64,000 nt of DNA from assembly GCF_003945595.2 (NCBI RefSeq), contig NW_024104366.1:186001-250000 (forward strand), given 5' to 3'. This stretch comes from Pipra filicauda (lineage: Eukaryota; Chordata; Aves; Passeriformes; Pipridae). Of the stretch, positions 38,541 to 52,782 are shown piece after piece. The notes under the pieces were generated by a model, which was not told where the DNA came from, did no database searches, and saw only the letters and a program-made list of their open reading frames with translations. Made by a program: the position numbers and the translations under genes. The first letter of the stretch is position 1. Each line of letters starts with the position of its first letter.

Positions 38541-41500
38541 TGTTTAAATTTGACTAACGTTAAACAACAGACTTCTGTCTGTAAATCCTAGAAAACAAAG
38601 TCATCAACAAAGACAACAATTCTACGTAAGTCTCTTGGGTGCCCCCAAAAACCTGGAAATTCTCAATTCAAGGAGTTTTCTTTCTGAATGGATACTGAAA
38701 TAGGAAGACAGGCAGGTTCAACACACAAAAATCAAGCCAAGAACAGGACAGGAAATCATACATAATTTGCCTATGTATAGTAACCATATACCTTTATGAA
38801 ACACAGTTTCTTATTTAAACATACAGGCTCCAGAAATTCCAAAGCTGAGAAATAAAATTGCACTCAAGAGTTTCCTCAAAAAATTTTTATTCTCAATGAT
38901 GGACAGGAACTGAAGCGTACATTCGCAGGATAAATAAGTAAATGAAAAATTCTGAAGAGTTATGTGATATTCTAGGCAATATCTGCTGTTCCCTCATCAC
39001 AATCTACACTTCTGACATTTATCCAGAACAAGGCTGTGTTTTTCACAGTGACTTAGATCACTAAGTCCCAAAACTTTGGGCCAGTGGTCTGCTGACAGTC
39101 TTTGCCACTGATCACTGACCAAATTGTACCAAACATTTAACTGAGAGGTACATTGGTACATCTTATACAGTGCTATAAGCAGATGTGAAATACTGAATTC
39201 CACATCTCAGCAAGGCTGTATAATAAATAATCTGTGTTTCTCTAAAGGCTGTCACAAAACCTCTGGTCAGCTCAGAAAAGGCGAGGCCATTTCAAGGCTT
39301 TCTATAACGTGCCATGTCTCCACACTTCTCATTGAAACTCCTTGCTATAGCTGAATCCTGAAGCCCTGTGCAAACTGACCATTACTGACAAATCACAGTT
39401 TGGAGATCCAAAAGTTATATTAGTAGCTAATTAAGGAACTAATTAAGTTTTATTAGTAGTTAATAACATGTAGGGTTATGTATCTTTGTACAAATTCCCT
39501 GCATACACCCTTAATTTATTATGGTCCTGCTAGTCCTGAAATTTTAATAAAATCTGGCAAATAGAAGGAAACTCTGGCTCCCACACTCAAGTAAATAGCA
39601 AATCTTACTGATTATGAGGCAGTAATGAAACCATGTCAAAAATTTGTACAGCACGGAGTAAATGTAATTGTTAGCTGCATTCAATACTACTTGGAGTAAA
39701 CAAATTCTACTGCAATTGAAATGATCCTATTCCTTGAAATAAAATATAAAGGAAAGAAGAAAAACCTCAGATTACTGTTTCATTTCACCACTTATAAGCA
39801 ACAAGGAATAACTGAAAATTCATTACCATCCTGGGAATATTCATCCTTTGGTACTGTAAACAGCTGTGACGTTGCTCTGCAATTTAAATACTCAATCTTC
39901 TCATTCCACCTCACCAGAACACTACACATGGTATGTTCCAGAAGACAGTAAATTTGAACATGACTGACATTAATGTAGCTGCTTACCTAATAACATTCAC
40001 ATGCAACACTACACATAGGACTTATTTAGACAAAAATTGGTTTTACCACTGCAACCATTGTGAAATTGCTAGCACGTATTTGTAATTATCCTTAGGAGCA
40101 TTCTGGGTAAAAAAACCCCACAGACTAGCCAGATGCTTCGACGGAGTTTCTCCTCCTAGGTGACGAGATTCAACAGAGAGAGAGTGAGGAGTCACATCTC
40201 TGCCAGCTCCCAAGACTACCTTTCATGCCTGCATGATGTTACTGGGTAGCGCATGGAGTTGGTAGACCAGCATTTCAGATTAATTTGTATCTAAAAAGAA
40301 TCCCAAAACTGATTTGGTCACTTTGTTGTGCTCATCACATTGACCTTCAAGAAAAGGGCTTACAGTCCTAGGTTTCCTGGAGCCAGCTGTCAAGGACAGA
40401 AGGTGCCACTTCTTCCAAGGATGAAGGCACAAATACGTAAAAATCAGGGACCTGGTTGCAGTGTATTAGACCTCTATGAAAAACCTTGACTTATTTCTCC
40501 TCTTGTGTTCATGATGCAAGGCCAGAAGGACACACAACACATTTGTGACTGTAGTTGCATGTCTACAACAACTTTGCTGCCCTCCTACAGCTAGAGAGTA
40601 AACTTGGAAACTCAGATCCTGGCTAGAAAAAGGAAGTGAGATCAAATACAAAAACTACTGTCCCAGGGTTGGGGACTCACATCTTCACCAACCCACAGGT
40701 GATGAAGCTACATCAGGATCCAACAGCCAAGCATGGGAAGGTATGGAACCTTCCAGTGATCACCCATTTTGCAACATGTGGTTCAGGTGGTTTCAGAAAC
40801 AAGGCAAGAACCAGGACCTCTGGATGCAGACAAATTGGTGACAGACCACAGGCCATGCCACTGGCCATGCTGAGATAACAGAGACAAGGCAGAACAGGGT
40901 TATTTCCAAAATTTCTCCAGCCAAGAAAATGAAGGAACAGTTCCAAATCAAAGGCCTTGATACAGGCCACAAGCACAACCCAGGGCAAACCAAAGAGCAT
41001 TGAGGAACAGCCAGCAGGAAGGCGAAATTCTTCCTCATGATTAGTAGCACATTACAACAGTGTATCTGAAAGGGATAATGTCAGAAAAGCTTCACATGCC
41101 TCCCTCAGCAAGAGGGAGGCTGGCTCCAAATGAGTCAGGAGATTAAAGCATCCCATCCTTTGGGGCGAACAAAGGAGAAAATAATCTGCCAGAAGCCCCT
41201 GGGGCTAAAATCCTTTCTTCCAAGCCTGTGTTTGGGGTAACAGCAATTCAAAAATATTAGGAGTACAAAAGAATGCTGGAGAAGAGAGTGGGAGAATAAA
41301 AGAGGGTGTAAGTCCTCCTCCTAAAGGCACTGGCCTCCCCTGAGACTATAGGCTGAGTTACATGCAGACCTCTAGGCTACTAAGCTAAAGCATCTGAATA
41401 ACATCTGGATATAAGTATAATTATAGGAATTGTTCTTTTAAAGTACATGAGTTTGTAACTCACAAAAAGGTAGGTATTTCACCCTAGCATGCCCACTTCT

Positions 41501-43537
41501 CATGGAAAATCAGACCCCCAAGAGCTGGGAGACTTAGAAAAGAGCAATCCAGCACACTCAAAGCTGACTTTTGAACTCCCCTCTGGCACTCATGAACAAG
41601 GTGTACAAAGGAGTGGACATAAGCTTTTCAGCCCACAGTTATGCTCACAAACACTTTCCATGCCCCCTGCTGCTCAAATTGAGTTTTACCTTCAGGCAAG
41701 AGTCATCATCCCAATTCTTAAAAATACAAAGAATTTTCTTGACTGTGCTGTTAGCTGCTCCCTGCAATCCGTAAGAGCCACATATTTTTTCACAAAGCAG
41801 TGGGAAGCAGGGGAAGGAGGAGAAAAACTGCTGCCAACTGATTTTAATAAGAGAACTGCTGATGTCAAAAAAAGAAAAAAAATTAGAAAAAGTAGCAATT
41901 AAAAGTGCAATAGGTTGGCAAGGCACCAGAATTTTTAGCTATTTTTCCCAAATCCTAGCTCTCACGTACCAGGATTCTGCCTGCATACCTAACAGCAATG
42001 GTGGGTTCATGTCTTCAACTGTGAAGCCCTCACTAGAGATATTTCCCAGTCCATCCCCAAAATACCTCCTAACAAATGAGCTTTATGCACAGCTGCAAGG
42101 TGCCAAAATGACACAATAGCTTCACAGGCGATGGCTAAACGTTTCTTCTTGAAGTAGTAGCATAAGGACTCCCCTAACAGACACAGGAGAAAGCTGACTT
42201 GTAAATGTTTAAGAACACTGTCAATGAACAACTGACTGATTCTGATTGATTTAATGAAACTGCTCTGTACTGCTGAGGGAGTATTAACAAAAGCAGAGGT
42301 TTAATCTAGTGAGACTGTGTTCCCACCAGAGCCAATGAATACACGTAGGCTTGCCCTGGGCAGTATAAAGAATGAAGTCATGCTAAAGACTGTCTTTGTG
42401 AAATGTCCCACTGTTTCCCACGATGCACTGAACGCCCATTTGTGGACATGGACCATTTCATGTATCATGTACCCTTTTTGGAAGCACTTACATGACAACC
42501 TCAAGAACAATCAACATAGAATGATTTCAACTAATTAAAATAGTGAATACATTAAAGAGGTCAACTGTCATTTCTCCACCAGTTAATGTGGAGCAAAGAG
42601 CAAACATGGAGAAAGTAGCAGAAAACATTGTTAAAGGTGAGTTTTCTGAGCAGAAAATACCTGTAAGCCTCACAACCCAAACAGGTTAATGGAGGTTAGT
42701 GGAGGTGCAAAGGAAAAAAAAAAAGAATCTGAAGACTGAGAAGGAAAAATAACAAGCTCTGTGAATCCTGGAAAAAACTAATCAAGACCATCCACAAGTA
42801 AGGCCAGAAGATTCGTTTTGGATGCATCTTGCATCATGCAAGGTGTGTGACTGTACACATAAGCACATAAACGTTTAGGTCATGTAAAAAAAGACTCATC
42901 CTAGTGGCTCCTACTACAGTAAATCCACCTGGTTTAGATTTTCTAAAACTAATGCAAGTGAAAAACTTGCAACTCAAAATGCATGCTTCAAAATGCTGTT
43001 AGTAACATGCAAATGGCACACGCCCCATATCAGACAGTTTTAGCAAAGTCTTCTGGAGGGTGCCAGAATATTTAACATACATTCCATTAGTGCTTGAAAA
43101 AGGGATAATTGCATAATTCCTTTTGAAAAACAATACAAATATACTTTTCAGAAAGAAAAAAGATTCAAAAGTCAGTCAATCATATAGACTAATATTATTC
43201 TAGACAATCAAATATTGGTGTAAGTCTTGGCAAACTGACTCTACTCTTACCACTACCACCAGATTGCTTGATCTAACCTGGCTTCTTTCCCTAGGCATAT
43301 ATCATTCCAAATATTTGGTGAGCACTACACACTATTCACCATTTAAAAATTATTAATATAATCTTTATTTGAAATTAGATACAGAGAAAATAGCCCAAAA
43401 GTATTCTTCTATAACTTTTTTATTCTTAACACAGGAAAAATTCAATTTCAGTTAGTCTTACAGTTTCTATCAAGGAAGTCTACAACTCTCACTATCCCTT
43501 CCTCGACTGAAACAGCTCTTAATTAGAGAATCTACCC
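38541..43537. other. Gene-free unique sequence
   Basis: No supported gene. GC rises slightly at 40640-41350, where minus-strand frames of 85-95 codons and a plus-strand frame of 80 codons overlap without any recognisable domain. A perfect 9-bp hairpin lies at 41098-41120. Confidence 0.5.
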
Positions 43538-43554
43538 AAAAAAAAAAAAAAAAA
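43538..43554 (+). repeat. A17 homopolymer
   Basis: Seventeen consecutive adenines. No transposon 3' end or retrocopy is recognisable upstream. Confidence 0.95.
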
Positions 43555-46500
43555 GCATTATTAAGCAAGCATATCTTTGGTCACTTTATCTGTTCATTGT
43601 ACACATTCTGCTCTCTTCAGTAAGTATCTTCTAGTCTCATGGGTTTCAGAGCATCGCTATCCATGCTTATATAAAGAAAAGAAAAATCCTTTCATATTAA
43701 CATCTTTCTTTCTTATAATCAAATGCAGCCTTCATTCAGTGCCTTAAAAAACTCCAGAGTCCATTGTACCTTTTTTTCAGGTAAATTTGGCCACTCAGAG
43801 TTCATGTTCATCAGCAGCCAGCAATTTTCCATGCTGTATTTCCTATCCAAAAGCTTAAACAACATAACTAGCCTATCTCTGCTGCTTAAGCTCTTATATT
43901 AAGACAGTCTGATCGAATAAGAAGTGTAAAGACCTTCTCTGTATGACTCCTCTCCAGCATATCATCACAGGTCACACGTCTAATTATCTGCATGATTCAA
44001 AGCAGAATTCTTGCACAGCCACAACAGGAACAGCTCTTGTTTGCTTGCTCAAATCCCAAGACCAAAAATTAACCAGAACAAGAAACTAGTACCCTAGGCC
44101 ACAAAAACCCACATGCACTTTGATTGTTTGTGACAGCTGCCTGATACCCAGCTAACTCTGCTGCAATGGGGTTTCTCTGACTCACAGTTTACCAATGTGG
44201 CTAAAAACTCTGGCCTCAGCATCCTTCTGCAAACTCTGCTCTATCAAATCCTAGGGCTGCATATTTGGATGTTACTACTTCCAATCTTCAACAGCTGCTG
44301 TTGGGTTTGTCAGAAACAACCTGCCATGGAGAAAGAAGCTTCATGATTCAAGAAGAAATAGGTGTGGAAGCATTTAATGGAGTAAACCAAATAAGCTTGT
44401 GTCTTGGTGTCCAAGTTCACCTTGAAGTGTTTTTCAAGGCAGCAGACCTCAAAGTCTTTTTTCACTGCAGAAAGTTGAACTAAAATGAACTTGCATTACT
44501 AGCATTACTAGTCCATTTTAATTTATTCACACCCAGACAAATTCCAAGATGATATTTCAGAGATCACCACATAAGGCTAGAGAGGAGAACAAGACTCAGT
44601 GTCTTTTCCTGATGCTTGCAGTGACTTATCCTGTGATTTCTAAACAGCAAGTGGCTGGAGGACTGTGTGATAATATTACGTAAGGATCTCATCAGGTAGT
44701 GAGAAAACGATTTTTTAAAAACCTATGATGTCATTAAGAATTTTATTAGGGATTATGTTACTGCAGCAAAAATTGTTCAGTTGTTCCATCTTTCCCATCT
44801 TTATCAGATCCCCTTTCCTATGAACTCTAGCAGTGCAAGGAGCATCTCCAATCCTAAAAGGAAGGAATAAACACAGACTGCACTGGCTTTGATCCGTCCT
44901 AAATTCAGATTTAATGACCTTGCTAAAGTTCCTGGGTTAGTCCTACTTCCTTCAAGGCCTAAAAAGCAAGGAAAGGAGAGATGGAAAAGGCTTGGTTTAG
45001 ACAAACGCAATATGAATTTAAAAATGATAATTATTTTAATAGCTAATGTGCACCATTAACTACACCAGTAATAGCTCATGTGACAAATTCTCATGAAAAA
45101 AAATTATTTACAAACCAGTCTTCTTTATGAAAATGGATTTTTGCAGGAACATGTTGACAAAGAAAAAAATTCCTTCTTTATTATTTGTAATAAAATTTAT
45201 CTTTTCAATACTTTTAATAACAGTAAAAATAATGTCATCATGAGAATCCTTAGAGTAAAAAACACAAAAAATTCTGCAGAAGAGAGGGAAAAAATGATGT
45301 AGCAAAGTATAAATCAGAAATTATTGTAAAGTTTTACAATATGATATTATTGCATTAGGTTGCATTAAATAATGTGAATAAAGATGTAGACACAGATAAT
45401 GTGTGAATTCATAATTTCTGTCACAAAAAGCGTGTAGTAATTAGTAATCTTGGTAAAATCTTTGGGTCACAGATGCTGAATTCAAAAGGTTACTCCTCAA
45501 CACTTCTTGCCAGATGAAGCAACTGTCCCTTAAGAGCAGAAAAATTCCTGGCTTGCAGTTCACTTTGTACCATGAACACGATGAGACTAAAAACTAGATA
45601 TATCAATACCTAACAATGTGACCTACGTTACACACCAATTATTATTAAATCAATTGATAATAAATACACTCATTAACTTAAAAAGGTCCTTGCAACTCAC
45701 TAGTGCAATATCTTCTTACAGGTTTGACTTACAAAGACTTAAAAGCACTTGGACACTACTTGTGTGAAAATAGCCCCATGCAATAGTAGAGGAGTTTGGA
45801 GTTTGTTGTTTGGGTTTTTTTAAACTAGTTACTAGACCTAAGTGATGGGACCTTGTTATTGCTAGTCTATCTATGTGCACAACATACACTGTCCTTTCAG
45901 GGAATTTAATGAACCATGCAGAGAGAGGAAAAGAAAATATCAAAGGAGTTAGTGACCTTTGCCCCAGAAGTAAATTGTAAAGCCTTCCTAGTATTTTTGC
46001 TGAGGCATCTTTCTATATTTTTAATGTATCTATGCTAGAAGTCAAGTTGTTATGACCAAAAAAAAATTGATGTTCTACTTGGGAAAGCTGATTAAGGTGT
46101 CAAACGTCCACAGCTTTAGAGAATGATTTAATCAATACAAGAGGTAGAGGGCATGTAGTTTGTATTGCTGTAACTTGTGTCCTTTGAAGCTTTGTTGTTT
46201 ATTTACAGCAGACTGGAAAGCTCCTCTTCATTTGAACCAACAACCAATCCACTGAAGTTCCCACATTAAGGTCAGATGCCACTTGCAAGAGAGCCTCAGA
46301 GAGTTCCATCATCCTTCTCCTCCTTTTGCAGGAAATAGCTTCAATGTGCTTTCAACAGAAAGAAATCTACACATCCTTTCAACACAGAGTTCTAGGTCCA
46401 AAATACCAGAATTCAGAAGTTTAGATCCATATTTTGCCAGTCATTCTCCTATATGTCATTCTTCACAGCACACAGGAATAAACTGGGCAACTATAACAAA

Positions 46501-47599
46501 CATCATTTGCCTAATTTTAGTTTTGAAGTATTTAATCCACATTGTTGAATCAAAAAGGCAGCTGTTTTTCTTAGGACAATCTTTGTAATATCCTAGTAGC
46601 CATCTTGTGCAAATAGCATATTTCCACTGACTTAGATAGAATAGTTTTAAGAAAATAGATCATATCATGTCAGTACACTGGTTTTGATTTACTCAAGCTG
46701 AGAATTTGAATTTAAACAGTAATTTATAGGTTAGGTTTTTTCATTTTTTTTTTACCTCTAGTTTATTGCCATGTTATTATTTGTGGAATATTAAAGGGTT
46801 GTATTTTCAAATTAATTTCTGGAGTTTCCTTCAATAAAATTGCCTATACTTACTGAAAATCTTTTGGGCAAATAAATGTTTCATTTTTAGTATACATTTT
46901 ATAAAATGAAAACACTTCTTCAGCGTCTTACTTTGCCAAGAGACCAAATGCAACTATAGAACCAGATTAAAGGAAAAACTTTCATTAAAGGCAGAAAAAT
47001 AATCTGAAATTATAATTAGTCAAATCTAAACCTTCTAGAGCAAAGACAGGACTCTTCAGGTAACAAAAATCATTGTTTTAATATATGATAACATGCTGTA
47101 AAATGCAGAGACATGCTGAAGAACCCAACAAATTTGACTTTAATTTTCACTCTGACTGATACAACAATTTGGATAAGTGGAGCTGTTATTTTTCCACTGG
47201 AAAATCAGACACTTTGTTAGTAAGAGGAAGAGTGTAGAAGTGGAGGCAGGACACAGCTGTACTCCTCATACCACAGTAGTCAGGATCATCCATGTTTAAA
47301 AACCAAATGAAAGAAAGAACCACAAACCCTCAAACAAACCCTATTTTTCTATACAAAATCTGACATTTTAAGTGGAATTGTTTCCCTTCTTATATGTTAT
47401 TCAAAACTAGGTGCTGTTGAAAAGTCTGGTTTTGAGGAAGAAATAAAGAAATTGGTATCAGCAACACTTCAGTCTTCAGAACGGCTCACAGTTATTAGAG
47501 AAAGAGATACATAAAGAGTGAGGAGCATGAGAGTTCAAATCTACATTTTTTAATGAGCTCCACTACAGGAAAGTGGGTGGCTATTCCATGCCAAACCAG
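43555..47599. other. Gene-free unique sequence
   Basis: AT-rich. Contains a two-copy 9-bp tandem repeat (GCATTACTA, 44493-44510) and T runs near 46748. No supported gene. Confidence 0.55.
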
Positions 47600-47726
47600 A
47601 ATTCTGTCACTGGCAAAGAGCGATGCCTCGTGGTCATCCTTTCCAAGCTCAGTGCCACACGGGCCCCAGGGTGGAGGGGCTGAGCCCTGGGCTAGAAAGA
47701 GAGATGGCCTCCAGAGTGACAGAATT
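47600..47726. repeat. Small inverted-repeat-bounded segment
   Basis: The 12-base arm AATTCTGTCACT at 47600-47611 is matched by its exact reverse complement at 47715-47726, enclosing about 103 bases of GC-richer sequence. The arms continue imperfectly inward (GG against CC with a two-base offset). It might be a short non-autonomous DNA-transposon remnant, but no target-site duplication was found and a 12-bp match at this spacing can arise by chance in a window of this size. Confidence 0.35.
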
Positions 47727-48425
47727 TCACAAATCATTTAAGAGTGAATATTCAAAAAACAGAAAGGTTATGCTGTGCTGAAACTGCATCTGAAATATTG
47801 CCTGGCTGTCTGTGTACCTCATCTCACAATAACCACATACATGAACTTGAGAAGCTACAGGAGGAGGTAAAAAAAAAAGCTATCAGAGCTGTGAAACAGC
47901 TTCCACTTTTTGAAAGAGACAACACCTGGAGAACAGGGTAATAAAGGTCTTAAAGAAAACATGAGTGATGTGGAGAAGTGGCAAGGAATACAAGAATGGG
48001 TTGTCCAAAGAAGTTACTTGTCAGACATAAAGTCAACAGAAGAAAGAGCTTTTTCAGGAAAAGCCAGCTAAGCCATGCAGCTTACAGCCACCAGATGCTT
48101 TGGTAGCCAGAAGTATGAATAGCTTCAAAATACATCACAGAAAATGGATCCAGTGGTTACTGTGAAGGCTAACAGCCTGGATGCAATCTTCATCTCAGAA
48201 CTATTAAGCCATTTATTGCCAGGAAGTGGGGAAGTAAGCAGCACAGCAGGACTGCTCTAGACTAGCGCTTTTTCATATTCAATATGTACTCAAGTTTATT
48301 TACGCAATAGCGCTGTATTTTCATGAGAAAGTCTACCTAGTTCTTTCCCAGCAAAATTTCATCAAAAAGGATTATGTTCCTATAAAAACTTCGTTTTTGA
48401 CAAAACTGGCTCTTTCCACCTAGGG

Positions 48426-48442
48426 AAAAAAAAAAAAAAAAA
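48426..48442 (+). repeat. A17 homopolymer
   Basis: Seventeen consecutive adenines after TAGGG. Nothing upstream marks it as the tail of a retroposed gene. Confidence 0.95.
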
Positions 48443-51400
48443 GAACATCCAACCAGTTCTTACACTCCATGTAACTGAGCCCAGTGGCAATTTTCTCTTG
48501 AGCCTTTTCAAACCTGGAAATGTTCCAGTCAAACCAATGAAGATACTGCAGAGTTCATAAAAGAAGCCGCCCACTGACTTGCTGTGTGTACAGTAGCTAC
48601 ATACAAGGTGAGCACTCAATTATGTCTGCTGCTTCCCAAAACACATTGCATCTTGAGTTGATAATTTTGAATAATGAGAAGGAACGTGCAGCCTATATTT
48701 AAAGAGATTTTAAACAGAAACGTAATCTAAAGGACTCAGAAAATGAAAGTCATCCTCTTCCCTTGCCTCACTTTTCCCCTATGACACAGTGGCAAAACAA
48801 ACACAACAAAAGAAAGAAAAGATATCATATATGAATTCTCTTTTATCATTTTACACAAAGTAGTTTAAGTACTATTTCCAGTGCTGTTGTCAGCCGGAAC
48901 AGGGATGACCTGCTTTATTAAAAACAGAGGGAGCTTGCCAATTGAAGGCAGAGGTTTTGAGAAATACTAATGATATCTATCAAAAAAAAAGTCTTTAAAC
49001 TGTTGGTTCTTACACATGGTGATATTTCAGCTCTATATATGGTTAAGTCTCTAGGCATAAATTTGAATATATATTTTTTGATCCATTAAGGAATAATAAC
49101 AATAAATAAAACAATAATAATAACAGCAGCAATAAAAACAAAGTAGAGTTTTAGAAAATATTCTTTATAAACAGAAAAAAAACCAGCAAAAAGTCTCCTT
49201 TAAAAATTACATATGGCACAGGGTTATAAAGTCCTCCTGTCTACACTTGGAAAAATTCTAAAGTCAGAAAAGAGAGAATGAAGGAGATAAAACGAGGAAA
49301 GTTCACCTGAGAGCACAAATCCAGCAACCATTTCTTTGGAGCACAGTTATTTTTGAAGTTACCTTATAGTTTTTATTAATATTAAAGGGTTCTTAATATC
49401 AAAATCTAAGATTTTAAAAGCTTTTAGATTTTATTTTTTAAAAGTCTTACTTTTAAAAGTGACTCATCACCTCAATGATCTGAAACACAGATCTGTTTTA
49501 AAGATCAAAGAAGACACATCATAACCCAAATATAATTTAAAATTGCAGTTTATCAGTGTACCACCTCCAAAATATCAGCATGTTTTATGAAAAAACTATT
49601 AGGAGTTCCTTCCTCAGTGTGTGCCATGGTAGGATCACCAAGAATGTGTGAATATTACAGAACATGCTCAACAGCATACGAAGTCCTCTTGATATTTTTC
49701 TTTCTTTGCACATAATTCTTCTATTTTAATATAGTAAAAACAAGACCAGAAATGAATATTGAAGGCAAAATATCCCTGCTTTTACACAAGAAAAATGCCA
49801 CAAAAATTAGACAAACTGTAGGGAGAGAAATATCCCTTATTTTTCAGAGAAAAATGCTAATTTCCATTCCCAGTTGTGTTGAGGCAGTGCCAATGATTGG
49901 CTCCATATGTTTCAGCAATTGGAGTCATATTAACATTCTTACAGTTCTTTTACTTTCACATGCTTTGTCTTGCTTATATTATGCAAACCTGGGAAATCTA
50001 GCATTTCCTAACACCCTCCCCTCCAAATAAAGACCGATTCAGTTTCTGGCTACAGTTGTTTCTCTATCCCACTCACAGCAATGGTGATTTCTCCAGGCAA
50101 TACGAGGAGATGAAATGAAACCTATATCTAAACTCCAAAATATGTTCAGTTTTGAGGAAATTATGGTAGACTGCATAGCAACATCCAAATATTACTTTTA
50201 AAGGAAGAGCATCCTTGCTTCTTGTTACAGCAAAATGTAAATAGATTCTATTTGTATTTTTCCTTGGAAAAAAAAAAAAAAAGGAGAGCAGAAGTTTTCA
50301 TCCTGATCCAGTGACAAACTAGCAGTAAAATGCTAGTTGGGCTGAGACAAAGCAGACTAAATGCTGCAATTTTCATCAGTACTGGAATAAGAGTGGTAGG
50401 ATGGAAAAACCACATTCCAATGCATAACACTGGCAAATGTATTTTTCCAAGACAACCTGTTTTTCCAATGCTGTTGACCACAAAGCCATTCAAGTGCATG
50501 GCTTTTTTCAGAGTAAGGTAAATCTGCTTAAGATGAGTAAAACTACCACAACAGGAATTTTACATAAATGGTTCACAAAAGTTTATGCTTTATCATAAAA
50601 AGTACAGGACAAGACTAACTGGGAGAGAATTCAATACTTTTCTTTCAAACAATATTACTAAACATCAGTGAGTCAAATCATGAATCTTTTGTTACATTAA
50701 AACTTCTATTAAAGTTAGTGCTGGGAGTAGGGATGGAAGTAAGAGCAGGGCATTGAAGAGAGGAAATTCTGGTTTCTTGGATTTTACTGTGTAGCTTCTT
50801 ATAGGGTGACAGATCACATCCCCACTCCAAAGAGATGAAACACCATCATAAAACAGGCTGGCATGAAACAAGTGCTTGTGGTCTTGCTGGTGTGGGGTTT
50901 TTCAATTTTAAAAACTGACAAAAACCAAATTTGGTTCTGATTCCTATTAACTTAAAACAAAAATTCTTGTGTAACTTCTAGCCAGCAATTTCAAAAAATA
51001 GAGCTTTGAAGTGTCACCTAACCAGCAATAAAGAGGGTGTCTATGCTATGGAAACACAGGGGAATTCAGAAAATTCCTTTCAAGGACAGTGGAACTTTTA
51101 GGACTGTGCTCCATTTAGAAATACCAAGCATTTTCAAAGAGTAAAGAGGAGAAAAGAAAATTAAAAAATCCCCTCAAACTGAAAGAAAAACCTTCTCCTA
51201 ACCAAACCGCAGATTATGGATAGGCTTTCTGACATGCAATTTATGGTATTTAAAGAACTTTACTAATGAATCTCTCAAACCATTGGTGACTGAGATCTTG
51301 CCGCAGCAAAGCCTTTAAAACATCGACTTAGATTTAAGTCAAGTGGAGTGAATGAGTTTTGAGCACGCATCAAAGATTTCTCAGGTTGTAAAATCATGAG

Positions 51401-52466
51401 GATATGTCAAAGGAACAAAGCAAAGCAAATGACAATTAATTAGATTATATTTATGAAACACATTTTCAAGGCTAAAGTAATTTCTTTATAAAACAAAGGA
51501 GAGAATAGTCAGAAAAGGGGAAGAAAATCACCCTAAAATTGTGAAGGAAAGTAAGTGACAACTACGGGCAACTGTATCACTGAGGAAGAAAACAACAATT
51601 GCTCTTACATTCTACAGATCTTCTTCCCCCCGCATCCCAGATGGGCTGACTGGAACTCGGCAGACATAAAATATTTTAATTCTAGTGTCACATTTGTCAA
51701 ATGCCATTGTGAAATCTTATAAAACTATTGAAGTTCTTTTGGCTGTAAATAGTGCCCTTGCAGACTCTTCTCAACAAAAGGCATCTGAGTTAAAATCAAA
51801 ATCGACATTGTGCAGAAGCATTAAACAATGTTGGCAAACTGAGCAACTACAGTCTGGGTAAAACATATCATCCCCTGCAAACTGGTTTTGCTGGCAAATA
51901 TTCCTCATTGTCAAGGTGTCGTACTGAATTAGGTATGAAATCTCTACTATATCTAATTTCCAAAATCCCATATTCTGTCATTTGTGCCTTATTCTTTAGG
52001 GTGAAGACAAACACACGAACCAGGCAACCTTTGGCCACTTACATATAGGATGCACTGCCATTACCACTTGCCTCTTAGGTCTCTGAAGACCTTTGCTGAA
52101 TCTCCTCATCTCTTAATTTCAGTGAGAAGTTAATAGAGGTCCTGCTCTACACCAATTCTCACCAGATCCCTCGATCACTTTGGAGATTGTGGAGGAGAAT
52201 GGTGTTACATGCTGCTATTTTAACCAAAGAGTTCTATGTCATGGAAGAAGGGAATCTGTTTTCTTCCTTTTATTTACTTAATTGCCTACAGGGGCCTGCT
52301 GAGTATCTTAGAATAGTCCCAAGACAGTAAGGCAGGCCCTGAAGTATAAAGAAGCAGAAAGTAGCAACATCTCCCATAGTAACAGAAGCATCATCATCAG
52401 GAAAACAGAAATGGAAGCTGGATTAGAAATGTTTAACAGAAAGTTTCAGCAGCAGTCACCAACTGG
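48443..52466. other. Gene-free AT-rich sequence
   Basis: Contains an (AAT)n/CAA-type patch at 49091-49140, AT-rich inverted repeats at about 49401-49463 and an A15 run at 50268-50282. The 92-codon frame at 49752-50030 is not recognised. Confidence 0.55.
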
Positions 52467-52782
52467 CTCCTGAAAGGAGTTTGTAACAAGGTGGGGGTCA
52501 GCCTCTTCTACCAGGCAACTAGTGACAAGGACAAGAGGACAGAGCCTCAATCTGCACCAAGTTCAGGTTGGGCATCAGGAAGAATTTCATCGTGAAAAGG
52601 GTTATCAAACATTGGAACAGGCTGCCCAGCAAGGTGGTGGAGTCACCATCCCTGGAGGTGTTCAAGAAACGACTGGACATGGCACTTAGTGACATGATCT
52701 AGTTGACAAGGTGGTGATTGGGCAAGGGTTGGACTTGATGATCTTGGAAGCAATTTTCCAACCGAAATGATTCTGTGATTCT
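52467..52782 (+). mobile_element. CR1 LINE 3' end, best-preserved copy in the window
   Basis: A 5'-truncated CR1 copy of about 316 bases in plus orientation. It begins in the TGAAAGGAGTTTGTAACAAGG segment at the end of the reverse-transcriptase reading frame, continues through GGTGGGGGTCAGCCTCTTCT, GGACAAGAGGACAGAGCCTC, AACAGGCTGCCCAG, TGGTGGAGTCACC, GTTCAAGAAACGACTGGAC and GGTTGGACTTGATGATCTTGG, and ends ATTCTGTGATTCT, the CR1 octamer tail. It is less diverged than the copy near the window start, consistent with a younger CR1 subfamily. The reading frame is too short and broken to encode protein. Confidence 0.95.

Noticed and set aside
40636..41050. Overlapping frames of 80-95 codons in a slightly GC-richer patch
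   Set aside because: They overlap on opposite strands and in several phases, which indicates a stop-poor composition and not a coding gene.
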